A stretch of 64,000 nucleotides of DNA from Bacillus sp. FSL K6-3431 (GTDB taxonomy: Bacteria > Bacillota > Bacilli > Bacillales > Bacillaceae_C): assembly GCF_038002605.1 (NCBI RefSeq), contig NZ_JBBOCT010000001.1, positions 5,084,001-5,148,000 of the forward strand. Direction: 5' to 3'. Below are positions 56,038-64,000 of this stretch, piece by piece. The first letter of the stretch is position 1; each line of letters begins with the position of its first letter. A model generated the notes under the pieces. It worked only from the letters and a program-made list of their open reading frames with translations. It searched no databases and had not been told where the DNA came from. The position numbers and the translations under genes are program-made.

Positions 56038-56382
56038 ATAGATTTAGACTTTACAATAACTAACAATAAAAATGAACGAACATAATCTAATAGCTCGAAA
56101 CGTGAATAGTGTAAAGGCTTGATGGATTGGAAAGCCATGATAAAAGATATTTGGATGCACTGGAAAAAAGCTTATTACGAAAAGTTCAGTAATGAAAAGT
56201 TTTTTATATTTGAAATACCAATAACTGAGAATGTGTGCTCAGTATCGTCCAAATTGAATAAATAGCTGTCGAGACTTTCCAGACAGCCCGTGAAGAGATG
56301 CTGGTCAGCATCTCTTCTATTTATGCCTAAAGAGAAATAAAGCCGTTACGGAATCAATAAGTGATGAACTTAGTTCTGTTAG
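56038..56382. other. Interval between isomerase gene and AraC regulator gene
   Basis: 345 bases between convergent genes, with a terminator hairpin. A 47-codon frame (56122-56265) with AAAGG 4 bases before its ATG encodes a Lys/Trp-rich peptide I do not recognise; probably not a gene. Confidence 0.5.
56292..56323. terminator. Terminator hairpin between convergent genes
   Basis: GAAGAGATGCTG/CAGCATCTCTTC, 12 perfect pairs with a 2-nt gap, then TATTTATG. A weaker GCTGTC/GACAGC hairpin lies at 56265-56287. Confidence 0.75.
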
Positions 56383-57228
56383 CTAATTACGCAATTTATC
56401 AAATAGTCGCTTGCGGAAATCTCTAGGATTCATCCCATAAAAAGCGGTAAATTGTTTTGTAAAATAAAAAGGGCTAGAAAAGCCTACATCACCCGCAACT
56501 TCTGAAATAGACCTATTCGTAAACTCAAGTAGCCGAGCTGCCTGTCTGAGCCTTATTGATAAAAGAGTGGCCATGATGGAAACACCAATTTGTTCGCGAA
56601 ATAAATGGGATAGGCGTGAGGGAGATAGGGATACTTTTCTTGAAATGGATTCTAGAGTATGGGATTCTTTTAAATTTTCGCTAAAAATCTGTAATACTTC
56701 CTGAACCCGTAAATCAACTTTTACTTTATCATTCGTTTGTGCCCATTGGTTCACTGCTAATAATATCTCTTCAAGTGCATTCATGGATAACTCTTTGGAT
56801 AACGAGTGAATGCTATGATTATCTCGAATCATGCGTTGGAAACTACCTAATACACGTTCCTGCAGTTGTGGTCGTTCGATGTTTAAATGAATAAGGCCTT
56901 TGGATCGCTCCGGTAGCATCAGTAATTCAATCCATGTTTCCTTTGGTAGAAAGTGTGCCCATATAAATTCCCACTGTGTGCCATGTGTTGCGTATTGATG
57001 GATTGTCCTAGGTTTAAGAATAGCTAAATCCCCTATTTTTACAATTTGCACATGATTATCTACTGTAAATTGACCTTTCCCTGATATTGTATAAGTAATT
57101 AACCAGTCTTTCGTTCCATCTGGCCTAGAAACCTTGTATTCCTCCATTTGGTTAAAATGATCGCAAATAAGTACACCAGAAGATGGAGCAGTTGTAATAA
57201 TAGCAGGATTGTTAAGGTTTTTAGTCAT
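56383..57228 (-). CDS. AraC-family transcriptional regulator
   Basis: 281 residues from ATG 57228 (AAAGGA 9 bases upstream; the frame is open to 57264). N-terminal cupin domain (WLITYTISGKGQFTV, DLAILKPRTIHQY), C-terminal two HTH motifs: SISRKVSLSPSRLSHLFREQIG and ISEVAGDVGFSSPFYFTKQF, with the closing GMNPRDFRKR. It is divergent from the PhyH gene at 57307 (78-bp gap), so that gene is its likely target. The ligand is probably a sugar. Confidence 0.88.
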   Translation of the reverse strand: MTKNLNNPAIITTAPSSGVLICDHFNQMEEYKVSRPDGTKDWLITYTISGKGQFTVDNHVQIVKIGDLAILKPRTIHQYATHGTQWEFIWAHFLPKETWIELLMLPERSKGLIHLNIERPQLQERVLGSFQRMIRDNHSIHSLSKELSMNALEEILLAVNQWAQTNDKVKVDLRVQEVLQIFSENLKESHTLESISRKVSLSPSRLSHLFREQIGVSIMATLLSIRLRQAARLLEFTNRSISEVAGDVGFSSPFYFTKQFTAFYGMNPRDFRKRLFDKLRN

Positions 57229-57243
57229 ATCATACATTCCTTT

Positions 57244-57266
57244 TTTATCATTTTCCTTTATCATTT
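57244..57266 (-). promoter_or_regulatory. Direct repeat in the AraC/PhyH divergent promoter region
   Basis: TTTATCATTT at 57244-57253 and again at 57257-57266. AraC-type activators bind direct repeats, so this is a candidate operator. The 13-bp spacing is shorter than usual. Confidence 0.3.
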
Positions 57267-57306
57267 AATTATAAGCAATTTTCTAATAAAAGGGAGTGTG
57301 TTATTT

Positions 57307-58113
57307 GTGAAAAACAAAGCTAACGTTCATGAACAAAAAGAAATGTTTGATAAAGAAGGTTATTTGATTGTAAAGGGATTGTTTTCTAAAGAAGAAACGG
57401 AACGATTAAAGGAACATTTCATGCGAATGCATGCAGCGGGTCCTATACCGGGTCACTTTTCCCCTTTAACGGAAGAAAAAGCGAATGGGAATGTATTGAA
57501 AATGTATCCAAGAATTATGCATCCTCACAAAATCGATACGGTATCTATGAAATATATGTTAGATTTAAGGGTATTTACAGTACTAACAAATTTACTTGGA
57601 GAGGAGCCGCTTGCAGCGCAAAGTATGTTCTATTTCAAACCACCGGGTGCCAAGGGGCAAGCGCTTCACCAAGACAACTTTTATTTAAAAGTTGAGCCAG
57701 GAACATGTATTGCGGCTTGGACCGCAGTGGACCAATCAAATGAAGAGAACGGTGGTTTACACATCGTTCCAAAATCTCAATACTCTGAGGTACAATGTCC
57801 TCATGAAGCTGATCCAGAGAAATCGTTTACTCGTGAGGAAGTAAATGTACCTGAGGGACTTAAGCCTGTTCCAGCTATTCTTGAACCAGGAGACGTGTTG
57901 TTCTTTAACGGAAATGTTATTCATGGATCATACCCTAATGTATCTAAAGATAATTTCCGCCGATCATTTATATGCCATTATGCTGGCATATCTACTACAA
58001 AGGCGGGAGACTTTTACAAGCCTCTGTTACATCAAGATGGATCAGAGATAACTGTTGAAGTAAGTAAGTCAACTCCATGTGGCAATGAATTTGACCAGGT
58101 TGCGATGAACTAA
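57307..58113 (+). CDS. PhyH-family Fe(II)/2-oxoglutarate dioxygenase (copy 1)
   Basis: 268 residues from GTG 57307 (GGGAG 10 bases upstream); the open frame back to 57148 overlaps the divergent AraC gene and is spurious. Double-stranded beta-helix oxygenase. The iron triad is visible: HQD at 121-123 and distal His206 in VIHGSYPN; Arg in FRRSFICHY binds 2-oxoglutarate. GYLIVKGLFSKEE is the family's N-terminal motif. Hydroxylates an unknown small molecule; the context suggests a sugar-derived substrate, not phytanoyl-CoA. Confidence 0.85.
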   Translation: MKNKANVHEQKEMFDKEGYLIVKGLFSKEETERLKEHFMRMHAAGPIPGHFSPLTEEKANGNVLKMYPRIMHPHKIDTVSMKYMLDLRVFTVLTNLLGEEPLAAQSMFYFKPPGAKGQALHQDNFYLKVEPGTCIAAWTAVDQSNEENGGLHIVPKSQYSEVQCPHEADPEKSFTREEVNVPEGLKPVPAILEPGDVLFFNGNVIHGSYPNVSKDNFRRSFICHYAGISTTKAGDFYKPLLHQDGSEITVEVSKSTPCGNEFDQVAMN

Positions 58114-58132
58114 AAGACCCTTTATAATTGTT

Positions 58133-58172
58133 GAGAAAAAGATGCACCCTAGGAGGACTGCATCTTTTTCTC
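58133..58172. terminator. Bidirectional terminator between two PhyH genes
   Basis: GAGAAAAAGATGCA/TGCATCTTTTTCTC with a 13-nt loop, between convergent genes. Confidence 0.88.
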
Positions 58173-58183
58173 GATATATCCAT

Positions 58184-58963
58184 TCAATTTGTCACTAAAT
58201 GATAATCCGGTTTATATTCCTTGAATTGTGGATTTTCTCCACAGATCATTAGTCCTTGTCCCCAGTTGACATGAACATCTTTAGTCGGCAAGTCTGCAGG
58301 GTCACGATATTGGAATAAGACATTTCGTCTTGTTCGTTCGCTTCGGTTTGGTTTAGATCCATGAACAGTTAAATAATTGAAAAACAGTACATCACCTGCT
58401 TCAGCAGGACAAGCGATTCCTGATTCAATAGGATATTCTTTATTATTTAAAAAGTAACTGCCAATATGTGGAATGGGACCGTTTTTATGAGACTCAGGTA
58501 TCACATGGAGACAGCCATTTTCCTCATTTGCATTATCGAGATGAACGCTTGCTGCCATCACCGTATGCAATTGATGAGGAAAATAGGGGTGATCCTGGTG
58601 CATTGGGAATGCCGCTCCATTTTCTGGAGGTTTGACTAGCATTTTAGAATGATGTAATTGAACATTATCACCAATAAGCTGTGAAAGAATGGAAATCATA
58701 TTTGGATGAGCAACTGCTTTTGTGAAAGAAGCGTCATGATAATGTACATCATGAAATCCCTTTAAAACAAGTTTCTTTCGTTCCTCTTCTGGCATATGAT
58801 CTCCTTGCCAAGTGTGATTAGCGTCCATTTTTGACATTGTTGCTCTTTGAAGAATATTGTCAATAGCGTTTCTCATTTCTTCCACTTCTTGAGAGTTAAA
58901 CACACCTTTTACAAGCAAATATCCATTTTCTTTGTAAAAATCTACATCCTTTGTTAGTATCAA
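58184..58963 (-). CDS. PhyH-family Fe(II)/2-oxoglutarate dioxygenase (copy 2)
   Basis: 259 residues from TTG 58963 with AAGGAG 9-10 bases upstream. Iron triad HQD at 122-124 and His201 in TVHGSKPNRS; Arg in TRRNVLFQY for 2-oxoglutarate. It differs more from copies 1 and 3 (MHQDHPYFPHQLH, longer insert ~45-75 with HTWQGDHMPEEERKK), so it probably has another substrate. Divergent from the AraC gene at 59096. Confidence 0.85.
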   Translation of the reverse strand: MILTKDVDFYKENGYLLVKGVFNSQEVEEMRNAIDNILQRATMSKMDANHTWQGDHMPEEERKKLVLKGFHDVHYHDASFTKAVAHPNMISILSQLIGDNVQLHHSKMLVKPPENGAAFPMHQDHPYFPHQLHTVMAASVHLDNANEENGCLHVIPESHKNGPIPHIGSYFLNNKEYPIESGIACPAEAGDVLFFNYLTVHGSKPNRSERTRRNVLFQYRDPADLPTKDVHVNWGQGLMICGENPQFKEYKPDYHLVTN

Positions 58964-59095
58964 AATAATTCACTCCTTATTTTTTTGAATTTTCATTATC
59001 TGATTTCTATTTCAAATTATAGGGATTTAATGATTTATTGTCTTTATGATAATCTGCCAAGTTTTTGCACTTTTAAGACACGGAGGGAATTAGAT

Positions 59096-59974
59096 ATGTC
59101 TTTATTGGACTACCAACATGCAGATTTTTATTTAAATCAACATGCTTTAAAACTTTCAGGAGACAGTGTTTCATTTTATATTCATTACTGGGGTGTCACA
59201 CCTGCCCATTACGATAATCCTTTACATAAACACTCCTTTTTCGAAGTATGTTATGTTATTGATGGCGAGGGTTCCTACAGCGATAATGGCATTGAAACGC
59301 CACTAGTAAGTGGTTCATTATTTTTATCTAGACCAGGAATTTGGCATCAGATAAAGAGCCAGACAGGGCTATTCCTACTATTTGTTGCTTTTGAAATAAT
59401 TGAATCAGAGACAAGTGAAACAGCTATTAATCAATTTCGGCAACTTGCTAACACGAAGAGCTTTGTCACTGAAGTCAATGATTTATTCCCATCAATCTTG
59501 ATTTGGAAAACACTATTAATGCAATCTACTATTATTAATTATTTTCAAAAAGAAATTGTCCATACACTTGCCTATTCACTACTTATATCCTTACATCAAG
59601 TATTTACAAATGATCAGATAGAAACAGAAAAGATAATTGTAAGGAGAACATCCCCGAATCTACACAGAGCCAAATTATACATTAGAGATAATCTTTCACA
59701 GCCACTACAATTAAATGATCTTGCTTGTTATTTACATATTTCAACAAGGCATTTATCAAGGATTTTTTCTATTGAATTAGGGGAAAGCTTCACGGGCTAT
59801 ATTCGAAAAGAAAGAATAAAAAGAGCTTCAGAATTGTTAACAAGCACGAAGCGAACAATTAAAGATATAGCTGATGACACAGGGTTTACGTCTGTTCATT
59901 ACTTTTCAAGAATTTTTAAAGCTGAAACTGGGGTACCGCCTGGGTATTTTCGTAAAAATAAATCTATTGAATAA
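59096..59974 (+). CDS. AraC-family transcriptional regulator
   Basis: 292 residues from ATG 59096 (CGGAGGG 8 bases upstream; the frame is open to 58985). Cupin domain with PLHKHSFFEVCYVIDGEGSY (His-rich AraC sensing motif) and FLSRPGIWHQIKS. Two C-terminal HTH motifs: LNDLACYLHISTRHLSRIFSIE and IKDIADDTGFTSVHYFSRIFK, ending GVPPGYFRK. It is divergent from PhyH copy 2, its probable target. Confidence 0.9.
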   Translation: MSLLDYQHADFYLNQHALKLSGDSVSFYIHYWGVTPAHYDNPLHKHSFFEVCYVIDGEGSYSDNGIETPLVSGSLFLSRPGIWHQIKSQTGLFLLFVAFEIIESETSETAINQFRQLANTKSFVTEVNDLFPSILIWKTLLMQSTIINYFQKEIVHTLAYSLLISLHQVFTNDQIETEKIIVRRTSPNLHRAKLYIRDNLSQPLQLNDLACYLHISTRHLSRIFSIELGESFTGYIRKERIKRASELLTSTKRTIKDIADDTGFTSVHYFSRIFKAETGVPPGYFRKNKSIE

Positions 59975-59991
59975 TTAAATTATTCAATAGA
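59963..59991 (+). terminator. A/T-rich hairpin at the end of the AraC gene
   Basis: TCTATTGAATAAT/ATTATTCAATAGA, 13 perfect pairs, loop TAA. The stem includes the stop codon. No T-run, so terminator function is tentative. Confidence 0.45.
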
Positions 59992-61179
59992 AAAGTTAAA
60001 ATGATAGGAAACTTTTTATAGGGGAAAAGGATGCCATAACAAGATTGGGAAAAAGCCCATCTGTTTAACATACCTTTGAATAGGGGGAAAGTAGAAATAA
60101 GCAATTATATCTTGAAAGACGAAAGCGCATTCGTAAAGACAAACTTTAATCGATTTCTCCTTTTTCGAGCAATTTATGAAAGTGTAGTACAGGAAAGTTC
60201 AAACCGTTGAATGTGAATAATCAGAATATTACGTCTTACTTAATCTATAACAGCATGCTCTTCTACTTAGGATCAGGTCATTTGCCTATTTTTATGGATG
60301 AATGACTTTTTTATTAGATGGTTTTTAATGAATATTGTATAAACACAGATATATTCCAGTTTAATAGTGAGTGTAGTTGCAAAAAGTGATCATGTATTGA
60401 GCTTTCTATAAGTCGATTAACTTTTTAAATTAAATATAGAATTAAATCAAAAGCACCATGACGAGAGGGTCAAAGATTGTAAGATGCTATGTGGGCCTTT
60501 CTCTAGTTATCAACCATAGATACAAGTATGTCAATATCATGCATTGTCTTACTATCAGTAATTTATTATAGTATACCTAGTTAATATATACTGTTTGAAT
60601 ATTTAATTAAAGGCGAGTCTTTGTAAAATCTTCATTAATTGCGATGTTTCATTAAATTTTCTGAGGGGGGAGATGAAGATATAAAGAGATTCTAAAATCA
60701 GCTAGATATATAGGTTACTAGTAGAACCACACAACACTTTTACGGAAATAGCAAAAGGCTCAAAGGATTATCCCGACGTTCAAAGTTTAATTGATTTACT
60801 GGAATTTCAGTTAATGATAAATAATCCGCTATAAGATCTAGGGTATAGGTGCCCCGGAGTTATTCGATATCGAGTAAGGGACTAATCAATGTAGAAAAGT
60901 TTCTTTCATTCCATTGAATAGCTGCGGAGGATACAAGTCCATTGGGCCAGACTTTCCAGGGGTATAGAAAATAGGGGACACTATATTACGCATGTGTACT
61001 GATATGGCAGCTGGATTTTTAGTGTATCAATATCAATGCAAGTTGGTTTCAAGGTGATAAAACCTATCTATTATAATCAATTAACTCCCAGAATCCGTTA
61101 TAAGCGCTTCTACTTTTTAGAGCCATCAATGCCCATTATCATGATTTTTTGTTGAATAACTAAATAGGGGGATGTCAGA
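59992..61179. other. 1.2-kb gene-free interval upstream of sugar-binding protein gene
   Basis: No open frame with a ribosome binding site. Around 60740-61050 short coding-like stretches are broken by stops in every frame (for example AAEDTSPLGQTFQGYRK at about 60923-60973, then a stop), which could be remains of a gene. A palindrome centred on AAGCGCTT (61102-61109) lies 71 bases before the next gene and resembles a LacI/CcpA-type operator. Confidence 0.5.
61099..61112 (+). promoter_or_regulatory. cre-like palindrome upstream of the binding-protein gene
   Basis: TATAAGCGCTTCTA is symmetrical (TAnAAGCGCTTnTA) with the cre core, two bases off the full consensus. Confidence 0.45.
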
Positions 61180-62490
61180 ATGAACATTAAACGATTTATG
61201 AAATTAATTCCGCTTCTCATGACATTGATGCTTATCGTTTTAGGCTGTAGCTCTGGAAGTAACAAGCCCAGTGATGGGACGAATAGTGGAAAAAAGGTAA
61301 AACTTACAATGTCTTCATGGGGAAATCCAGCTGAAATTAAAGTTATTCAACGAGCACTTGATTTGTATCATCAAGAAAATCCTAACGTGGAAGTAAAATT
61401 GATTCCAGCACCAGGAGATAACTATGAACAAAAACTTTTAACCCAGCTATCAGGCGGACAAGCAACGGATGTTTTTTATGTCGGTGCTGAATCGATCGCA
61501 AAGTTAACCGAAACTGGAAAAATTGCAGAACTATCAGGATTTCTAGATAGCACTGACAGTTACGTAAAAGCGGATGAATTTGCAGAAGGGTTATGGGGAG
61601 CGGCTAGAAGAGACGGTAAAATCTATGGAGTAACAGTGGATAACAACCCATACCTTATGTATTATAATAAAAAGGTTCTTAAAGAAGCAGGAATAGACCA
61701 AACACCTCAAGAGTATTTCGATGAAGGTGAATGGAACTGGGATACATTTGCAAAAGTAACGGGGAAATTACGTGATACAGGAAAAAAAGGATTTGTTCTA
61801 GAGAATGGTGGCAGTCATTTGTTCTCGTGGATCTGGTCTAATGGCGGCCAAATGTATGATGATGATGGCAATATGATATTAGACGAAAATGAAAAAGCAC
61901 AAGAGGCATTCGATTATTTATCGAAGCTCGTTGAAGATCAAAACGTAACATATGGCGGTTCATTGCCGAAAGGACAAGGCGCAGATGCAATGTTTATGTC
62001 AAACCAAGTTGGATTTGTAGCTGCTGGGCGTTGGTTAACCCCGATGTTTAGTGAGAACAAGGCATTAGAGTTTGATTATATTCCTTGGCCGACTAACACA
62101 GGTAATAAAATAGAGCCTGCAGCAATAGCCACTGCATATATGGCTGTGAGCATTGATTCTAAGAATCCAGAAGAAGCGATGAAGTTTCTATCGTTTTATA
62201 CATCTCCAGCAGGACAAAAAGCTCGTCTATCGGATAACGGAAATGCTGTACCGTCCGTAAATGGAGCAGATGAAATCATTAATGAAGCAAAAATTCCTGA
62301 ACATGTAAGCTATTTACTTGATGCACGAGAAATTGGTATTGTTGATGATAAGCAAAATATAGTTCCAGGAATGGATAAAGAAATAAGTGATATATTGGAT
62401 CTTATGTATCTAGGAAAACAAGATGCGGATAAAACGATAAAAGCTATTTCAGAAAAAGCTACTAAAATGATTGCGGAGTATAAAAAATAG
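61180..62490 (+). CDS. Sugar ABC transporter substrate-binding lipoprotein
   Basis: 436 residues. Lipobox VLGC, Cys23. Family 1 binding protein: LTMSSWGNPAEIKVIQRALDLY, PGDNYEQKLLTQLSGGQATDVFYVG, VDNNPYLMYYNKKVL, and W-rich FDEGEWNWDTF. GGGGGATG upstream. Unlike the first binding protein it has no permease genes beside it: the next gene encodes a PhyH oxygenase. It differs clearly from the protein at 46355, so another ligand is likely. Confidence 0.88.
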   Translation: MNIKRFMKLIPLLMTLMLIVLGCSSGSNKPSDGTNSGKKVKLTMSSWGNPAEIKVIQRALDLYHQENPNVEVKLIPAPGDNYEQKLLTQLSGGQATDVFYVGAESIAKLTETGKIAELSGFLDSTDSYVKADEFAEGLWGAARRDGKIYGVTVDNNPYLMYYNKKVLKEAGIDQTPQEYFDEGEWNWDTFAKVTGKLRDTGKKGFVLENGGSHLFSWIWSNGGQMYDDDGNMILDENEKAQEAFDYLSKLVEDQNVTYGGSLPKGQGADAMFMSNQVGFVAAGRWLTPMFSENKALEFDYIPWPTNTGNKIEPAAIATAYMAVSIDSKNPEEAMKFLSFYTSPAGQKARLSDNGNAVPSVNGADEIINEAKIPEHVSYLLDAREIGIVDDKQNIVPGMDKEISDILDLMYLGKQDADKTIKAISEKATKMIAEYKK

Positions 62491-62650
62491 GAGTGAATTA
62501 CCAATCAGTTCTTTTCAAGCATTTTAAACTTTAATCATGAAAAAATACTTGATATCAATTTCAGACACAATAAAGTTATATGGAGACATTTCAAATCAAT
62601 GTAAGCTAAGGTAAGATTTCAGTAAGAAAACAGTAGGAGGTATAAATTTT

Positions 62651-63409
62651 ATGAATACACCGGTAAAAGAAAATCGCATGGCACCTCTATCAGGAGAACA
62701 AATAGCTCAATACGAAAAAGATGGTTTTTTGGTTGTAAAAGGCGGTTGTAGTAACGATTTAATTGATGCATATAATTCCTATATCTATACGATCCGTGCC
62801 GCGGAAGAAATACAAGAATGGGCAAAACCGCATATAGGAAAAATCTTGTCTGATAAAGATCGTTTCTCACTACGTGTGTTTAATCCACATCTACACGATG
62901 GATTTTCATTGCAAATGATGAAACTTCCTATTGTTCGTGGTGTTTTGGCACAAATGCTTGGAGATGAGGCAGTCGGCATCCAAAGTATGTATTTTTATAA
63001 ATCCCCCGGTTCTCCAGGTCAGGCAGCCCATCAAGATTATTATTATATTCATAACGAACCAAATACATTAACAGCAGCTTGGATTGCTATGGAAGATGTT
63101 GACGAAGAGAATGGCTGTTTGTGGGTTCTTCCAGGTAGCCATAAAGAAGGACTGCTTTCACATGGTCGTGTGAAAGATAAAAGTGAACATGAATCATGGA
63201 CAGATGAAGCAGAAGGTGCTGATTTATCCAAACAACTACCTGTTGTCATGGAAAAGGGAGATATTGTTTTCTTTCATAATTTACTCATCCATTCGTCGGG
63301 AAAAAACAGAACAGAAGATAGATGGCGTCGTTCATATGTGTGTCACTACATTCGGCATGATTCAGTAGTTGAACGAGATGACTTGAGGAAGAAAATTGTA
63401 TTGGAATAA
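62651..63409 (+). CDS. PhyH-family Fe(II)/2-oxoglutarate dioxygenase (copy 3)
   Basis: 252 residues. Iron triad HQD at 127-129 and His214 in LIHSSGKNR; 2-oxoglutarate Arg in WRRSYVCHY. N-terminal YEKDGFLVVKGG. It shares more with copy 1 (QSM-F/Y-(Y)F-Y/K, PG..GQA-HQD, ENG.L...PGS/KS) than with copy 2. AGTAGGAGG precedes the ATG. It lies between an orphan binding protein and a TIM-barrel isomerase, so a sugar-related substrate is likely but unproven. Confidence 0.87.
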   Translation: MNTPVKENRMAPLSGEQIAQYEKDGFLVVKGGCSNDLIDAYNSYIYTIRAAEEIQEWAKPHIGKILSDKDRFSLRVFNPHLHDGFSLQMMKLPIVRGVLAQMLGDEAVGIQSMYFYKSPGSPGQAAHQDYYYIHNEPNTLTAAWIAMEDVDEENGCLWVLPGSHKEGLLSHGRVKDKSEHESWTDEAEGADLSKQLPVVMEKGDIVFFHNLLIHSSGKNRTEDRWRRSYVCHYIRHDSVVERDDLRKKIVLE

Positions 63410-63425
63410 TAATATCTAAAAAAGT

Positions 63426-63456
63426 AAGGCGGATGTTCTAGTCCGTCTTTTGTTGT
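63426..63456 (+). terminator. Terminator of PhyH copy 3 gene
   Basis: AAGGCGGA/TCCGTCTT (one G-U) with an 8-nt loop and TTGTTGTTG tail. Confidence 0.7.
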
Positions 63457-63521
63457 TGTAAATAAATATCATAAAAGGATAAAACGGTATTATTAAATTA
63501 TTTAAATGATGGAGGGAATGT

Positions 63522-64000
63522 ATGATGAAAATAGAAATTCAGCAAGCTTGGTGGGCCATGATCGGATTAGGAGATGGTGAGATAGAGTGGACGACCGAAG
63601 AGAAATTTGAAAAAATAGCAGAGGCAGGCTTCACTGGTATTTTAGGTTCTTTGCCTGAGGACCAAGAAGCGGAAAAATGGAGACGTTTACTTGATGAATA
63701 TCAATTTAGTTTTGGCATTCACTCATTCCCTTCTAAAAAAGAAGATCTGCAAATCTTATTAAAAAAAGCAAAGGAATTTGATGTGGATTATGTAAATTCA
63801 CAAGTGATGGGCGACTTTATTAGTGGTAAGGATGCGATTCAATTATTAGGTGATCTGGTTGCAGAAGCTAAGAAAGTAAATATGCCCTATTATGTAGAAA
63901 CTCATCGCGGTCGGATTACGCAGGACTTAATAAGAACAGTACAGTATGTGAATGAAATTCCTGATTTAAGAATGACAATCGATTTATCTCATTATGTATT
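63522..64000 (+). CDS. Sugar phosphate isomerase/epimerase-like protein, 5' part
   Basis: 159 residues are visible before the window ends. Tandem ATGs at 63522 and 63525 follow GGAGGG. Starts MKIEIQQAWWAMIGLG and continues with FEKIAEAGFTGILGSLP, YVNSQVMGDF, YYVETHRGRITQD (Glu, likely metal ligand) and MTIDLSHYV (Asp, His), the order expected in a xylose-isomerase-like barrel. It is probably a functional partner of the PhyH gene just upstream, though a terminator lies between. Confidence 0.75.
   Translation, partial: MMKIEIQQAWWAMIGLGDGEIEWTTEEKFEKIAEAGFTGILGSLPEDQEAEKWRRLLDEYQFSFGIHSFPSKKEDLQILLKKAKEFDVDYVNSQVMGDFISGKDAIQLLGDLVAEAKKVNMPYYVETHRGRITQDLIRTVQYVNEIPDLRMTIDLSHYV

Noticed and set aside
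56122..56265. 47-codon frame after the isomerase gene
   Set aside because: Weakly placed ribosome binding site and no recognisable similarity; the stop abuts a hairpin, but that alone is not enough.
57148..57306. 53-codon extension of PhyH copy 1
   Set aside because: Overlaps the divergent AraC gene and its promoter; GTG 57307 with GGGAG is the sensible start.
1..64000. CRISPR arrays, tRNA or rRNA genes, prophage, IS transposases
   Set aside because: Looked for regular spacer-repeat arrays, tRNA-like cloverleaf ends and transposase or integrase motifs; none seen.

Overview
The window comes from a low-GC, endospore-forming Gram-positive bacterium of the Bacillaceae. It carries spore genes (sspI, gerE), a pheST T-box leader, a lysine riboswitch on lysC, and Bacillus-type ribosome binding sites. 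From roughly 3.2 to 31.7 kb the gene order matches what I recall for Bacillus subtilis: sspI-ysgA-pheST-rnhC-zapA-cvpA-polX-mutS2-yshE-lcfA-fadR-fadB-etfB-etfA-trxA-uvrC-lysC-yslB-sdhCAB-ysmA-gerE. The genus cannot be fixed from the sequence alone.

Layout. 0-3.2 kb: end of a HEAT-repeat protein, an AraC regulator, an M42 aminopeptidase and a small membrane export protein. 3.2-31.7 kb: the conserved core for translation (pheST), DNA repair (polX, mutS2, uvrC), fatty-acid oxidation under FadR (lcfA, fadR, fadB, etfBA, and the thioesterase ysmA by its operator), redox (trxA), aspartate-family biosynthesis (lysC) and the TCA/respiratory complex II (sdhCAB). A betaine-type binding lipoprotein sits inside this block. 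31.7-44 kb: mixed accessory genes, including three lipoproteins, two MFS transporters, a metallophosphoesterase, a polyol dehydrogenase and an LD-carboxypeptidase. 44-64 kb: a carbohydrate region. A LacI regulator precedes an operon of two Gfo/Idh/MocA oxidoreductases, a sugar ABC transporter and a TIM-barrel isomerase. Then come D-galactonate dehydratase, a KDG-type kinase and another isomerase. The last part has three phytanoyl-CoA-dioxygenase-family (PhyH) proteins, two AraC regulators, an orphan sugar-binding lipoprotein and the start of a further isomerase.

The most unusual sequence feature is a family of short non-coding repeats. They have inverted ends (TGTTCAAAAAG...) and, where intact, short A/T-rich direct repeats that look like target-site duplications. 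I find six copies between 4.3 and 21.6 kb, all outside real coding sequence. One degenerate copy lies inside Stem I of the pheST T-box leader, flanked by a TTTAAG duplication. A second copy extends the apparent reading frame of etfB upstream of its true start.

The carbohydrate region reads as oxidation-based sugar catabolism: Gfo/Idh oxidoreductases and isomerase-fold enzymes next to their own ABC importer, resembling the described levoglucosan (3-keto-sugar) route. The PhyH cluster next to it has no assigned substrate and is the best candidate for undescribed chemistry.
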